DNA of 64,000 nucleotides from Haloferax denitrificans ATCC 35960 (GCF_000337795.1 NZ_AOLP01000008.1:186001-250000); one strand, 5' to 3'. Shown: positions 45,023 to 54,785, numbered from the stretch's first letter. Numbers and translations are program-made. The notes: generated from the letters alone by a model not told the origin.

Positions 45023-46089
45023 GGCTCTTGGTTCGATGCGACCGTCTCGTCGGCGACCGCCGCGACGGCCACCTCGGGCACGTCGTCGAACGCGTCGGCG
45101 TACGCCTCGTCGTAGATGTGACACCGGACGCTGGGTCCGGCGTCGACCGCGACGAACTGCGGTTCGTCGGCCGAACACGCGTCGGTCGCGTAGGGACACC
45201 GCGTGTGGAACCGACAGCCCGTGGGCACGTCCCGCGGACTCGGAATTTCGCCCCGGAGCGGTTCGTGCCGCGGCTTGTACGCCTCTTCCTCGTCGGTCGT
45301 GACGGGAATCGCGGAGAGAAGCGCCCGCGAGTAGGGGTGTCGCGGCCGCTGGAAGACCTCCTGCGTGGGGCCGCGTTCCTGAATCTCGCCGAGGTACATC
45401 ACGGCTGTCTCGTCGGCGAAGTTGCGGACCAAAGAGAGGTCGTGGGTGATAAACAGGTAGGTGAGTCCGAACTCCGCCTGTAAGTCTTCGAGGAGCGCGA
45501 TAATCTTCGCCTGCACGCTCACGTCGAGGGCGCTCGTCGGCTCGTCGAGCAACAGCAGTTCCGGCTCGACCGCGAGCGCGCGGGCGATGTTCACCCGCTG
45601 TTTCTGCCCGCCGGAGAGTTCGTGGGGGTACTTGTTCCAGTACTCGTCGTTCAGCTCGACGCGTTCGAGCAGGTCGACCACGCGCTCCCGGAGGTCGGAC
45701 TTCGGCACGCCACGCGCTTTGAGCGGGACCGCGAGCGACTTGCCGATGGTCCGCCGGGGGTTCAGACTCGACGTGGGGTCCTGAAACACCATCTGGACGC
45801 GCGACCGGAGGCGAGCCAGTTGCTCGTCGGTCGCGTTCGTGATGTCCTCGCCGTCGAATCTGACCGTCCCGCCGGTCGCGCCGGTCAGGCCGATAATCGT
45901 CCGGGCGACGGTGCTTTTCCCACTGCCGGACTCGCCGATGAGCGCGAGGGTCTCCCCGCGCTCGATGTCGAACGAGACGCCGTCGACCGCTTTCACGTGG
46001 TCGGACGTGCGCTTGATGATGCCGCTTTTCACGGGGAAGTACTTCTCGAGGTCGTCGACCACGAGCAGGGGTTCGGACACGTCAGTCAC
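45019..46089 (-). CDS. Oligopeptide-type ABC transporter ATP-binding protein (DppF/OppF-like)
   Basis: 356 residues with Walker A GESGSGKST at 52-60, signature LSGGQKQR, Walker B LLLLDEPTSALD and the C-terminal cysteine motif CRFHTRCPYATDAC found in Opp/Dpp ATPases. It energises import. The GTG at 46089 is the start, making an 8-nt overlap with the partner ATPase gene. Confidence 0.9.
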   Translation of the reverse strand: MTDVSEPLLVVDDLEKYFPVKSGIIKRTSDHVKAVDGVSFDIERGETLALIGESGSGKSTVARTIIGLTGATGGTVRFDGEDITNATDEQLARLRSRVQMVFQDPTSSLNPRRTIGKSLAVPLKARGVPKSDLRERVVDLLERVELNDEYWNKYPHELSGGQKQRVNIARALAVEPELLLLDEPTSALDVSVQAKIIALLEDLQAEFGLTYLFITHDLSLVRNFADETAVMYLGEIQERGPTQEVFQRPRHPYSRALLSAIPVTTDEEEAYKPRHEPLRGEIPSPRDVPTGCRFHTRCPYATDACSADEPQFVAVDAGPSVRCHIYDEAYADAFDDVPEVAVAAVADETVASNQEP

Positions 46090-47194
46090 CCCCCGTCTGC
46101 TTGCCCGGTCGCCGGGTCATGTGGCTCCGGGTCTCTTCGACCGTCGGCCGCTCGGACGCCGGCACGGCTTCGTCGTAGAGGACGCACTCGACGCCCGTCT
46201 GCGGGCCGCGCTCGTACATCTCCGGGCGGGCCTCCTCGCACTCGGCGGTGGCGTAGGGACACCGCGGCGCGAACCGACAGCCCGGCGGCGGGTCGAGGTA
46301 CTCGGGAATCGAGCCGTCGATGCCGGTCGCCATCTCGTCGCCCGTCAGGCGCGGAATCGACGCGATGAGCCCCTGCGTGTAGGGGTGTTTCGGGTTCTCG
46401 AACAGCTCTTCTGTCGGCGCGGTCTCGACGATGCGGCCGCCGTACATGACGTACACGCGGTCGCTCACCTGTCGGGCGACGCCGAGGTTGTGGGTGATCA
46501 TCAGGACGCTCAGGTCGTGGTTCTCGATGAGGTCCTTCAGCAGGTCGAGAATCTGGTCGTGAATCGTCACGTCCAGCGCGGTGCCGATTTCGTCGGCGAT
46601 GAGCAGGTCCGGCTCGTTCAGCAGGGCCTGCGCGATGAGCGCGCGCTGGCGCATCCCCCCGGACAGTTGCGACGGGTACGAGTCCATGATGTTCTCGGGG
46701 TCCGGCATCTGGACCTCGCGGAGCATCTCCAAGACGCGCTCGCGGGCCTCGTCGCGCTCGCCGCTGAAGCGGCGGCGGAAGAACTCCACGACGCCCGTGT
46801 CGCTGTCGCCGCCGAACTGCGCGGTGTCGGTGAGCTGTTCGCCGATGGTGAACGTCGGGTTCAGACTCGACATCGGGTCCTGGAAGACGAGGCTCATCCG
46901 CTGGCCTTTGACGCGCTCGAACTCGCGGTCCGAAAGCGACAGCAGTTCCGTCCCGTCGAACGTGATTTCGCCGCTGACGCGGGCGGGCGGCTGATTCAGC
47001 AGGCGGAGGATGGACTTCATCGTCACCGACTTGCCACAGCCGGTCTCGCCGGCGATGGTGACAACCTCGCCTTTGCCGATAGAGAGGTTGACGCCGTCGA
47101 TGACCTCCGCGAGGCCGTCGAACGACTCGAAGCCGACTTCGAGGTCTTCGACGGTCAAAAGCGGGTTCTCGGCGACCGGCTCGTCGAGTCTCAT
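46082..47194 (-). CDS. Oligopeptide-type ABC transporter ATP-binding protein (DppD/OppD-like)
   Basis: 370 residues: Walker A GETGCGKS at 49-56, signature LSGGMRQR, Walker B LLIADEIGTALD, and C-terminal CRFAPRCPYATAEC. Forms the heterodimeric motor with the next gene product. It overlaps the permease gene by 4 nt. Confidence 0.9.
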   Translation of the reverse strand: MRLDEPVAENPLLTVEDLEVGFESFDGLAEVIDGVNLSIGKGEVVTIAGETGCGKSVTMKSILRLLNQPPARVSGEITFDGTELLSLSDREFERVKGQRMSLVFQDPMSSLNPTFTIGEQLTDTAQFGGDSDTGVVEFFRRRFSGERDEARERVLEMLREVQMPDPENIMDSYPSQLSGGMRQRALIAQALLNEPDLLIADEIGTALDVTIHDQILDLLKDLIENHDLSVLMITHNLGVARQVSDRVYVMYGGRIVETAPTEELFENPKHPYTQGLIASIPRLTGDEMATGIDGSIPEYLDPPPGCRFAPRCPYATAECEEARPEMYERGPQTGVECVLYDEAVPASERPTVEETRSHMTRRPGKQTGGD

Positions 47195-48090
47195 CGGTTC
47201 ACCTCCACGTCGAAGAGGTCACGCAGGCCGTCGCCGAGCATGTTGAACCCCATCACGAGGACGAAGATGGCGAGCCCGGAGAAGACGCTCACCCACCACG
47301 AGTCGGGCAGGTAAGAGGTCCCTTGGCTGACCATCGTCCCGAGGCCGGGCTGGGGCGGCTGGACGCCGACGCCGATGAACGACAGGCCCGCGCCGATGAG
47401 GATGACGAAGCCCGCGTCGAGGGTCACCTTGACCAGAATCGGCGACAGCGTGTTCGGGAGAATCTCCCGAAAGAGGATGTGCGGCGTGCTCGCGCCGGCG
47501 AGCTTCGCGGCCTGCACGTACTCCTCGCTTCGCTCGCTGGAGACGATGCTCTGGACGAGGCGGGCGTGCCACGTCCACCACAGCGCCGCGATGGCTATCA
47601 TCGCGTTCGTCAGCGTCGGCTCCAGGGCCGACGTGATTGCCAGCGCCATCACGAGCGGCGGTAAGGCGAGCGCCGTGTCGGTCGCCCGCATGATAATCGT
47701 CTCGGTCCAGCCGCCGTAGTAGCCGGCGACGAGGCCGAGGAGCACGCCCACGGGGACGCCGAAGCCGAGGACGACGGCCACGAGCATGAGCGACAGCCGG
47801 TAGCCGAAGAGGATGCGCGAGAGCACGTCGCGGCCGACGTGGTCGGTCCCCAGCGGGTGGTCGACGCTCGGCGGCTGGAGCGTGTTCGAGAAGTCGGTGA
47901 ACTTCCCGGCGTGTTCGGGGTACGGCGCGACGACGGGCGCGAAGACGGCGAGCAGGACGATGGCGATGATGATGCCGAGACCGATGACGCTCATCGGCCT
48001 GCTCGTAAAGCGCTTCCACGACCGTTGCCAGAGCTCGCGGCGCTCGGCCGAGACGACCCGGTCGAGGACGCTCGCCGACTCGGTGCTCAT
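47191..48090 (-). CDS. Oligopeptide-type ABC transporter permease (DppC-like)
   Basis: 299 residues with about six transmembrane helices, the N-terminal OppC segment (WKRFTSRPMSVIGLG), a PLGTDHVGRDVLSRI motif and the EAA-like loop EYVQAAKLAGASTPHILFREILPN that contacts the ATPase. Overlaps neighbours by 4 nt. Confidence 0.9.
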   Translation of the reverse strand: MSTESASVLDRVVSAERRELWQRSWKRFTSRPMSVIGLGIIIAIVLLAVFAPVVAPYPEHAGKFTDFSNTLQPPSVDHPLGTDHVGRDVLSRILFGYRLSLMLVAVVLGFGVPVGVLLGLVAGYYGGWTETIIMRATDTALALPPLVMALAITSALEPTLTNAMIAIAALWWTWHARLVQSIVSSERSEEYVQAAKLAGASTPHILFREILPNTLSPILVKVTLDAGFVILIGAGLSFIGVGVQPPQPGLGTMVSQGTSYLPDSWWVSVFSGLAIFVLVMGFNMLGDGLRDLFDVEVNR

Positions 48091-49118
48091 GTCGCCTCCT
48101 CCATCGCCAATCTGATGCGCGGGTCGACGCGACCCAGTAGCACGTCGACGAGGAAGTTGATGCTCACGAACGCGACGCCGATGGTCATCGTGACGCCGAC
48201 GACGGCGTTGAAGTCGTTGTTCAGCACCGCGGTGACGCCGTAGGACGCGAGACCGGGCCACGAGTAGACGAGTTCGATGAGGAACGCGTTGCCCAGAAGC
48301 GAGGCGTACAGGAGCCCCAGAATCGTGAGCGTCGGGATGAACGCGTTCTTGAGCGTGTACTTGTACGTGACGAGCCACGAGGGGAGGCCGAAGCCGCGTT
48401 CGGCCTCGACGTAGTCCTGGTCTTTCACGTCAATCATGCTCGACCGGGTGATGCGCATCACCTGTCCGATGCCGGCGAGCGAGAGCGCGAGCGCCGGGAG
48501 GATGATGTGCGCCCACGCGTCGACGTGGGCCGCGAGGTTCCCCGACAGCAGGGTGTCCACGAGCAGGAAGCCCGTGAACCGCGAGACGCCAGACCCGAAC
48601 TCCGAGCCGAGTCGCCCCGTGATGGGGAGCCATTCGAGCAGGTAGCCGAATATCAGCTGGAACATGATTGCGATGAAGAAGCCGGGCACGCTCACGCTGA
48701 AGAACGCGACGAGCCGCGTCGCGTTGTCGGCGAGGCCGTCTTTGTTCTGCGCGGCGATGACGCCCAGCGGGATGCCGATGACGACGGTGAGGAACATCGA
48801 CACGGTGATGAGTTCGAGCGTCGCCGGCAGGTAGTAGACGATGTCGGTGCTGACCGCGCGCTTCGTTTCGAGGCTCGTGCCGAGGTCGCCGACAAGCAGG
48901 CCCCGCATGTAGTCGAGATACTGCAGGGGAATCGGCTTGTTCAGGCCCATCTCGGCCGCGAGCGCCTGCACCTGTTCTTCCGACGCGAGCGCGCCGAGGG
49001 CCATTCGCGCGGGGTTCCCGGGGAGCACTCGTGACGTGGTGAAGATGATTATCGACAGGCCGATGAGACTCACGAGGATGCCCGCGAGCCGGCGCACGAG
49101 ATACTGCCAGTACTTCAT
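48087..49118 (-). CDS. Oligopeptide-type ABC transporter permease (DppB-like)
   Basis: 343 residues, about six helices. The start MKYWQYLVRRLAGILVSLIG and SRVLPGNPARMALG are typical of DppB, and DYVEAERGFGLPSW is the cytoplasmic coupling loop. Pairs with DppC to form the channel. Overlaps the binding-protein stop by 4 nt. Confidence 0.9.
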   Translation of the reverse strand: MKYWQYLVRRLAGILVSLIGLSIIIFTTSRVLPGNPARMALGALASEEQVQALAAEMGLNKPIPLQYLDYMRGLLVGDLGTSLETKRAVSTDIVYYLPATLELITVSMFLTVVIGIPLGVIAAQNKDGLADNATRLVAFFSVSVPGFFIAIMFQLIFGYLLEWLPITGRLGSEFGSGVSRFTGFLLVDTLLSGNLAAHVDAWAHIILPALALSLAGIGQVMRITRSSMIDVKDQDYVEAERGFGLPSWLVTYKYTLKNAFIPTLTILGLLYASLLGNAFLIELVYSWPGLASYGVTAVLNNDFNAVVGVTMTIGVAFVSINFLVDVLLGRVDPRIRLAMEEAT

Positions 49119-50860
49119 TCTTGGTAGAAGTCGGGGAACCAGTAGTCGAAGCTCATCGACGGGCGGAAGGTGTAGCCCCGCACGTCGTCGGCGAAGGCGT
49201 GTTTCTTCGACTGGACGAAGATGAACAGGTCGGGGTACTGATTCGCGATGCGTTCCTGCACTTCGGCGTACAGTTCGGCGCGAGTGTCGGCGTCGACCGT
49301 CGAGCGAGCCTCGTCGATGAGGGAGTCGACGTTCTCGTCTTCGAGGTGTTCCATGCTCATCCACGTCGAGGCGGCCTCGGAGTGGTACTGGTTGTAGAAC
49401 ACCGTGTCGGGCGAGGGGTACACCGGCCCGTAGAACACCTGATTGATGTGCGGCGTGTCCTCGACGCTCGTGGCGAGTTCGGTCATCGTCCCCCACGTCT
49501 GGGGGTTCAACTCGACGTCGATGCCGATTTCGTCCATGTTCTGCTGGAACAGAAGCCCCATCTTCTCTTCGAGGCCGTAATCTTTCACGTAGGTGTTCTG
49601 GACGGTGATGTCACCCTCCTCGTAGCCGGCGTCGGCGAGAATCTGCCGCGCCTTTTCGGGGTCGTAGGTCGGCTGGACGATGTCGTCGTTGTGGACGCCG
49701 AACGACGACGGGAGCGGGCCCTGCGCGGGGAGCGACCCCGGCGCGATTTCGTTGCGCGCCGTCTCGTAGTCGAAGCCGTAGGCCATCGCCTCGCGGACGG
49801 CGGGGTCGTCGGTCGGGGCCTTCTGGGTGTTGATTTTGAAGTAGAACGTCGTCACCGTCGGCACCGACTCGACGCGGATGTCGTCTTCGGCCGCGAGCGC
49901 CTCGTAGGTCTCCTCGCTTTGGTACTGGCTCGACATATCGAGTTCGCCCGTCTTCATCAGCGAGCGAACCGTCGGGTCGTTGGTGATGATTTGGACGGTG
50001 ACGTTGTCGTACGCGCCGTCTTTGAACGAGCCCCAGTAGTCGGCGTAGCGGCTGAACGAAATCTGCGCCTGCCGCTCGAAGCCCGCGAGTTCGTACGGGC
50101 CGGAGCCGGCGTCGTTGTCGTTGAGGAACGACTGGCCGTAGTCGCCGCGGTCGCCGAAGTCGCCGTCTTCGGCGTTGTCGAGGACCAACTGCTTGTCCAC
50201 GACGAACAGGAGCACGAGCGTCGCGAGGAACGGCGAGTGGACGCGGTCGAGCGTGAACGACACCGTCCGCTCGTCCTCGACGGTCACGTTCTCCTTCGAG
50301 AGCACGTTCCCGAGTAGCGACGAGTAGCCCTGATTGATATCGAGGAAGCGCTCGGCCGAGAACTGCACGTCCTCCGCCGTGACGGGGTTGCCGCTGTGGA
50401 ACGTCGCGCCCTCGCGGAGCGTGAACGTGTAGGTCTGGTTGTCGTCCGAGACGGTCCAGTCCTCGGCGAGGTGCCCCTGTAGGTTCCCCTCCGTGTCGGG
50501 GAACACGAGCGGGTCGTAGAGGTTGACCAACGCGAGCACCTGCGTGTAGTCGGTCCCCTTCGCGGGGTCGACGGTCCCGAAGCGCTGGGTCGCGCTCATG
50601 CGGAGCGTCGAACCGCCGCCGTCGCCGCCGGACGACGACTCCGTCTCTGTCTCCTCGTCGTCGCCGCCCGAGGCCGTGGTCTGTTCTTGGCCGTCGTAGC
50701 TCTCGCCGCCGCCGGAACAGCCGGCGAGACCGGCGATGCCGGCAGTCCCGAGCGCCTTGAGGAAGTTCCGCCGACTCGCCGCGTCTCCGAACCGAGCGCG
50801 GACCGACTCCGACGCCGACCCCGCCTGCGACCGCATCTGTGTGATGTCCTTTCTCGACAT
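49115..50860 (-). CDS. Solute-binding lipoprotein of an oligopeptide-type ABC importer
   Basis: A 581-residue SBP family 5 protein. A twin-arginine motif (ASRRNFLKALG) and lipobox LAGC at about 45-48 show Tat export and lipid anchoring. A Glu/Ser/Gly linker precedes the domain with TFTLREGATFHSGNPVTAEDV. Family members bind peptides, opines, nickel or sugars. Co-transcription with DUF917/HyuA genes suggests a cyclic ureide or related nitrogen compound. First gene of the nine-gene operon. Confidence 0.9.
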   Translation of the reverse strand: MSRKDITQMRSQAGSASESVRARFGDAASRRNFLKALGTAGIAGLAGCSGGGESYDGQEQTTASGGDDEETETESSSGGDGGGSTLRMSATQRFGTVDPAKGTDYTQVLALVNLYDPLVFPDTEGNLQGHLAEDWTVSDDNQTYTFTLREGATFHSGNPVTAEDVQFSAERFLDINQGYSSLLGNVLSKENVTVEDERTVSFTLDRVHSPFLATLVLLFVVDKQLVLDNAEDGDFGDRGDYGQSFLNDNDAGSGPYELAGFERQAQISFSRYADYWGSFKDGAYDNVTVQIITNDPTVRSLMKTGELDMSSQYQSEETYEALAAEDDIRVESVPTVTTFYFKINTQKAPTDDPAVREAMAYGFDYETARNEIAPGSLPAQGPLPSSFGVHNDDIVQPTYDPEKARQILADAGYEEGDITVQNTYVKDYGLEEKMGLLFQQNMDEIGIDVELNPQTWGTMTELATSVEDTPHINQVFYGPVYPSPDTVFYNQYHSEAASTWMSMEHLEDENVDSLIDEARSTVDADTRAELYAEVQERIANQYPDLFIFVQSKKHAFADDVRGYTFRPSMSFDYWFPDFYQE

Positions 50861-51593
50861 GCGTTACTCATTCTCACACGATTGCAATGGAACATAAAGG
50901 TACCGTATAGTAACCTAAAACAATATTCTCGGTTCAAAACGAAATGCTCTGTGAACAATATGGAACAATGTGGTTGTCTGTCGCCTGCCACACGGCTGGT
51001 CGCGTCTCCGTAATCGGCAGACTGCACGACCGTCCGCAGAACTCCGCCGACTGTCGTGGCCGACTGGCGGATTAGTTTCCCGCCCGCTGGCGCTCGTGCG
51101 CCACTCTCGACCGTATTTCTCCCGTTACTGCGACGAGAGTCCGTTCCCGGCTATACCGTTATCGGTCGCCCGAATACGATACCTGTCAGAATACAACTTT
51201 GTATTCGAATCTGATTATTTTGAAATCGACTATTCAGACAGCACGGGTATACTCGCTACTTCGAAGTAATTACCTCGATATAGATTCGAAAATCGCTTAT
51301 ACATCTGTAAACTATGATTTATAATTGAGTTATTTGAATTATTTGAATATTCACCAGTGCCAATGAATTTCAATTTAAAAGATAGGACCAACATTTCATT
51401 TGTATCTTTATATGTTTTCTAACCGTCGTGCTGATGCTTTCGCGTGCCACGTCTTTTCCGGCCACGACCGAATTGACGTACTCGCGTGGTCCCACGCCCG
51501 AAGCTGATTCTCTAATCGGAAATACGATTGACACATTGGCACGTATGGAGTGACGGACGATGTTTAAGGTCTCGTGGGAGGAACGACCACGCG
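50861..51593. other. 733-nt AT-rich gap with promoters but no gene
   Basis: The left end holds the leftward importer promoter, with a TATA-like CTATACGG. A 10-bp near-tandem repeat follows (GAACAATATG then GAACAATGTG, 50953-50972), related to the CACAGAACAAT motif of the Lrp cluster. From about 51180 to 51430 the sequence drops to unusually low GC for this genome. Right end: TGTTTAAGG about 27 nt before the SMP-30 gene. No open frame here has haloarchaeal codon bias. Confidence 0.55.
50953..50972 (-). promoter_or_regulatory. GAACAAT direct repeat upstream of the importer/DUF917 operon
   Basis: Two copies of GAACAATRTG in direct repeat with a 10-bp period would lie on one face of the DNA. The core equals that of the Lrp-cluster motif, hinting at the same or a related regulator. 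Confidence 0.4.
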
Positions 51594-52469
51594 ATGGCAT
51601 GGGAGTTCGAGCGAGTCGCGGGTCCGTTCCGGGCCACCGAGGGTCCGATTTGGACCGGCGACGCGGTTCGATTCACGGAGATACAGGAGTATCAGGTCCT
51701 CGAATACGACCCGGACACGGGAGAGACGAGCGTCTACATCGACTCGACCGCCGGCGCGGTCGGCCTCCACGAGGGACGCGGCGGCGAGTTGTACGCCTGC
51801 GAGGCCGAGGGCCACCGCACCGCCGCACTGGCCCCGGACGAACCCGCGACGGTCGTCGTCGACGAGTTCGAGGGGACGCCGCTCAACGGGCCGAACGACC
51901 TCGAAATCGACCGCGACGGGGATATCTGGTTCACCGACCCGGACGACAAGGACCGGGGCCTGCTCGGCCACACCTCCGTCTTCCGCGCCGAGCGGCCGGA
52001 TGCGGACGCCGACGCGGGCGACGACTGGCGACTCGTCCACCTCACAGACGAGATGGACCGCCCGAACGGCATCCTCCTCTCGCCGGACGAATCGCGACTG
52101 TACGTTGCAGAATGCACCTACGGCCCGGACCAAGCGACGGATTTGCGGGCCTACCCGATTCGCGACGACGGGTCGCTCGGCCCCCGCGAGATACTGCACG
52201 ACTTCGGCGACCACCGCGGCATCGACGGCATGACGCTCACGGCGTCCGGCGAAATCGTCGCCTGCGCCGGCTGGGAAAAAAGCGGACCGGGACCGTCGAT
52301 ATACGTGTTCGCCCCGTCTGGCGAGGTGCTCGAACGCCACCCGTTCCCCGAGAGTCGCCCGACGAACTGCACGCTCGGCGGACCCGATGGCTCGACGCTC
52401 TACGTCGCAGACATGACGGGCAGTCTCTACGCGGCCGAGACCGACCGCTCGGCGTACGCTCGGTTCTGA
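51594..52469 (+). CDS. SMP-30/gluconolactonase-family protein
   Basis: 291 residues with the SMP-30 six-bladed propeller pattern: TEGPIWTGDAVRFTEIQ, LNGPNDLEIDRDGDIWFTD, RPNGILLSPDESRLYVAE and GGPDGSTLYVAD. Acidic residues E16 and the Asn/Asp of PND and the late D form the usual metal site. Family enzymes hydrolyse sugar lactones. With the uronate-type genes to the right it may open an aldonolactone. ATG 51594 is about 28 nt from TGTTTAAGG, so leaderless. Confidence 0.85.
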   Translation: MAWEFERVAGPFRATEGPIWTGDAVRFTEIQEYQVLEYDPDTGETSVYIDSTAGAVGLHEGRGGELYACEAEGHRTAALAPDEPATVVVDEFEGTPLNGPNDLEIDRDGDIWFTDPDDKDRGLLGHTSVFRAERPDADADAGDDWRLVHLTDEMDRPNGILLSPDESRLYVAECTYGPDQATDLRAYPIRDDGSLGPREILHDFGDHRGIDGMTLTASGEIVACAGWEKSGPGPSIYVFAPSGEVLERHPFPESRPTNCTLGGPDGSTLYVADMTGSLYAAETDRSAYARF

Positions 52470-52553
52470 CCGAAAAGGGACCGTGAGGACAGATACGCTG
52501 GATTGGGTGTCGTCGGAACCGAAACCGGACTCGGCGACTCCGACGCGGGCGTC

Positions 52554-52970
52554 TCAGCGGAGCGGTTCGAACGCGTCGAGCCCCGCTTGTGACGCCTCCA
52601 TGTCCTCGGCCACCGCGCCGCCGCTCGCGCCGACCGCGCCGACGACGACGCCGTCGTGTTCGACCGGGAACCCGCCGCCGAAGACGACGACGCGACCGTT
52701 GTCGGTGGTGTGGAGGCCGTACACGTCGCCGCCGGGTTCGGCACCTTCCTTCAGTTCGTGGGTCGGCTTCTTCACCGCGGCCGCGGTGTAGGCCTTGTTC
52801 TGTGCGATGTTGCTCGCGACGAGCTTCGCGCCGTCCATCCGGCGGAAGCCGAGGAGGTTGCCCTCGCTGTTGGTCACCGCGAGGTTCAGCGGCACGCCGA
52901 GTTCCTCGGCTTTCTCCTCCATCGCGTTGAGAATCGTCTTGGCTTCGGCTAGCGTTAGCTCTTGTACCAT
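52554..52970 (-). CDS. GlcG/HbpS-family (DUF336) protein
   Basis: A 138-residue protein starting MVQELTLAEAKTILNAM. It has MDGAKLVASNIAQNKAYTAAA and a C-terminal GGGFPVEHDGVVVGAVGASGG, as in GlcG/HbpS (heme- or cofactor-degrading and binding proteins). These small proteins are often found beside glycolate or aromatic catabolic genes with no proven reaction. It converges with the SMP-30 gene. Confidence 0.8.
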   Translation of the reverse strand: MVQELTLAEAKTILNAMEEKAEELGVPLNLAVTNSEGNLLGFRRMDGAKLVASNIAQNKAYTAAAVKKPTHELKEGAEPGGDVYGLHTTDNGRVVVFGGGFPVEHDGVVVGAVGASGGAVAEDMEASQAGLDAFEPLR

Positions 52971-53145
52971 CGACTCGACCGTCGGCGGCTCGGAGCAAAA
53001 ACCCACCGTTCACGGGGAGAACCGCCGCTGGAACGGCCACAGACGGCGATACGGCTATCCGAACCGAATCGTACACCGCGCACCGCTGTCTCGACTGCGC
53101 GTGTTCGCGTTTCCCCGTCCCGTCGCGTCGGCTTGAACGTACGGA

Positions 53146-54762
53146 TTACCGCGGGAGGGCGTTCCCCGACCGCTCGAACGACTCCACGTCGCCGGCGTCG
53201 GCGGCGTCGATGAGGTCGTTGTTGACGAACAGGCGCTCGTCGGCCGTGTTCGACAGCGAGAGGAACGTCCCCGTCCCCTCGGTCGCCCGGGAGTTCCGAA
53301 CCGTGATGTCCGTCGTGTCGGCGAGCGAAACCGCCGCCGCGTCGTCGTCGCGGTGGGCCTGTCTCCCGACGAAGCCGTCGACGAGCAGGCCGTCCACGCC
53401 TTCGCAGGCCAGCCCGCTCCGGTAGTAGTCGGGCAGGTCGCCGTCGTCGCCCCACTCGACGGTCACGTCGCGCATCGTCACGTCGCGGGCGTTCTCGACG
53501 TGGACGCCGGCGATGTCGTTGGCGAAGATGGGCGTGACGACCGAACTCGGCTGGAGGTCGAAGTTGCCGCCCACCTCGTCGGCGTGGTCGCTCCCGGTGA
53601 GTTCGATGCGGACGTTGTCGAACTCGATAGTCTCGATATCGGAACCCTCGGAGCCGTAGACGAGCGCGCCGTTCTCGCTTCGCGCGACGATGTTCGAAAA
53701 GCGGACGTTCCGAATCCCGCCGAGGTCGGTGTCGTCGTCCCGCGGGACCGACGTGACGTAGATTGGCTCGCCTTTGCCCCACCACGGGCCGGGGAGCATG
53801 TTGGAGTTGACGACGATGTCGGTGAAAAGCACGTTCTCGACGACGCCCGAATCGCGGTGCTGGATGCCGAGGCCGCGGTTCGATTCCTGCACGACGATGT
53901 TCTGGAACAGGCAGTCGCGAATCGTGTCGTCGGTCCCCGAGCCGAACTTGATGGCGCAGGCGCTCGACCGGAGCGTACAGTTCGTCACGACGATGCCCTC
54001 GCAGGTCGTCGACTCGTCGGGCCGCGCGCCGAAGGTGATGCTGTCGTCGCACGACTGGATGGTGCAGTCGGAGATGTGGACGTTTCGCGTGTCGCCGAGC
54101 GCGATGCCGTCGCAGTTCGGGATGAGCAGGTGGTTGAGGATGTCGACGCCGCGGATGTCGACCTCCTCTGTCCCGTGGAACGACAGCGTCCACGCGGGCA
54201 TGTCGCGGATGGTCACGTCGCGGACGCGGACGTTCGTGCAGTTGTTGAACCGAAACATCGGGCCGGGGCGGAAATCGGGCTTGGCGACCGGCCAGCCGTC
54301 CGTCCCTCCCGTCCGCGAGAGGTAGGCGTCGCCCTGCCGCGCCTCGTGGGGTCCGTTCGAGATGAGCGGGTGCGACGCGCTCTCGTTGGAGTGGCCCTGA
54401 ATGGGCGTGTCCATCCGCATGAACTCGGTCCCGAGGCCGTCGAACTCGCCCTCGCCGGCGATGGTGACGTTCTCGACGCCCTCGGCGAGGAAGAAGATGC
54501 GCTCGTTGTCGGGGCCGATGAACTTGTCCGTGTACTCGGACTCGTCTTTCGCGGGGCTGACGACCGCGCCGGCTTCCAGATAGAGCGTCACGTCGCTTCG
54601 GAGGTGGACGGTTCCGACGGTGTACGTCCCGCTGGGGACGGTGACGGTCCCGCCGCCGGACTCCGAGCAGTCGTCGATGGCCGTCTGGAACGCCTCGGTC
54701 TGGAGGTCGTCGGTCTCGTCGGCGTAGGCTGTCACGTCGAAGGCACTCGCTGTGGGCGGCAT
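53146..54762 (-). CDS. GH28-type parallel beta-helix hydrolase (polygalacturonase-like)
   Basis: 538 residues, rich in beta-helix coils. It starts with ITAYG-like FDVTAYADETDD and the pectate fold opening GGGTVTVPSGTYTVG. The GH28 catalytic Asp signature is present as NCDGI (216-220) and CDD (238-240). No signal peptide, so intracellular; it would act on imported oligosaccharides. The usual GHG histidine is not obvious, leaving exact activity open. Divergent from the sulfatase gene. Confidence 0.8.
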   Translation of the reverse strand: MPPTASAFDVTAYADETDDLQTEAFQTAIDDCSESGGGTVTVPSGTYTVGTVHLRSDVTLYLEAGAVVSPAKDESEYTDKFIGPDNERIFFLAEGVENVTIAGEGEFDGLGTEFMRMDTPIQGHSNESASHPLISNGPHEARQGDAYLSRTGGTDGWPVAKPDFRPGPMFRFNNCTNVRVRDVTIRDMPAWTLSFHGTEEVDIRGVDILNHLLIPNCDGIALGDTRNVHISDCTIQSCDDSITFGARPDESTTCEGIVVTNCTLRSSACAIKFGSGTDDTIRDCLFQNIVVQESNRGLGIQHRDSGVVENVLFTDIVVNSNMLPGPWWGKGEPIYVTSVPRDDDTDLGGIRNVRFSNIVARSENGALVYGSEGSDIETIEFDNVRIELTGSDHADEVGGNFDLQPSSVVTPIFANDIAGVHVENARDVTMRDVTVEWGDDGDLPDYYRSGLACEGVDGLLVDGFVGRQAHRDDDAAAVSLADTTDITVRNSRATEGTGTFLSLSNTADERLFVNNDLIDAADAGDVESFERSGNALPR

Positions 54763-54785
54763 GTACGCGTACCGTCGCGGTGGCC

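Noticed and set aside
50970-51269. 99-codon frame in the AT-rich gap
   Set aside because: Lacks acidic haloarchaeal bias and any motif; start is not next to a TATA; likely chance.
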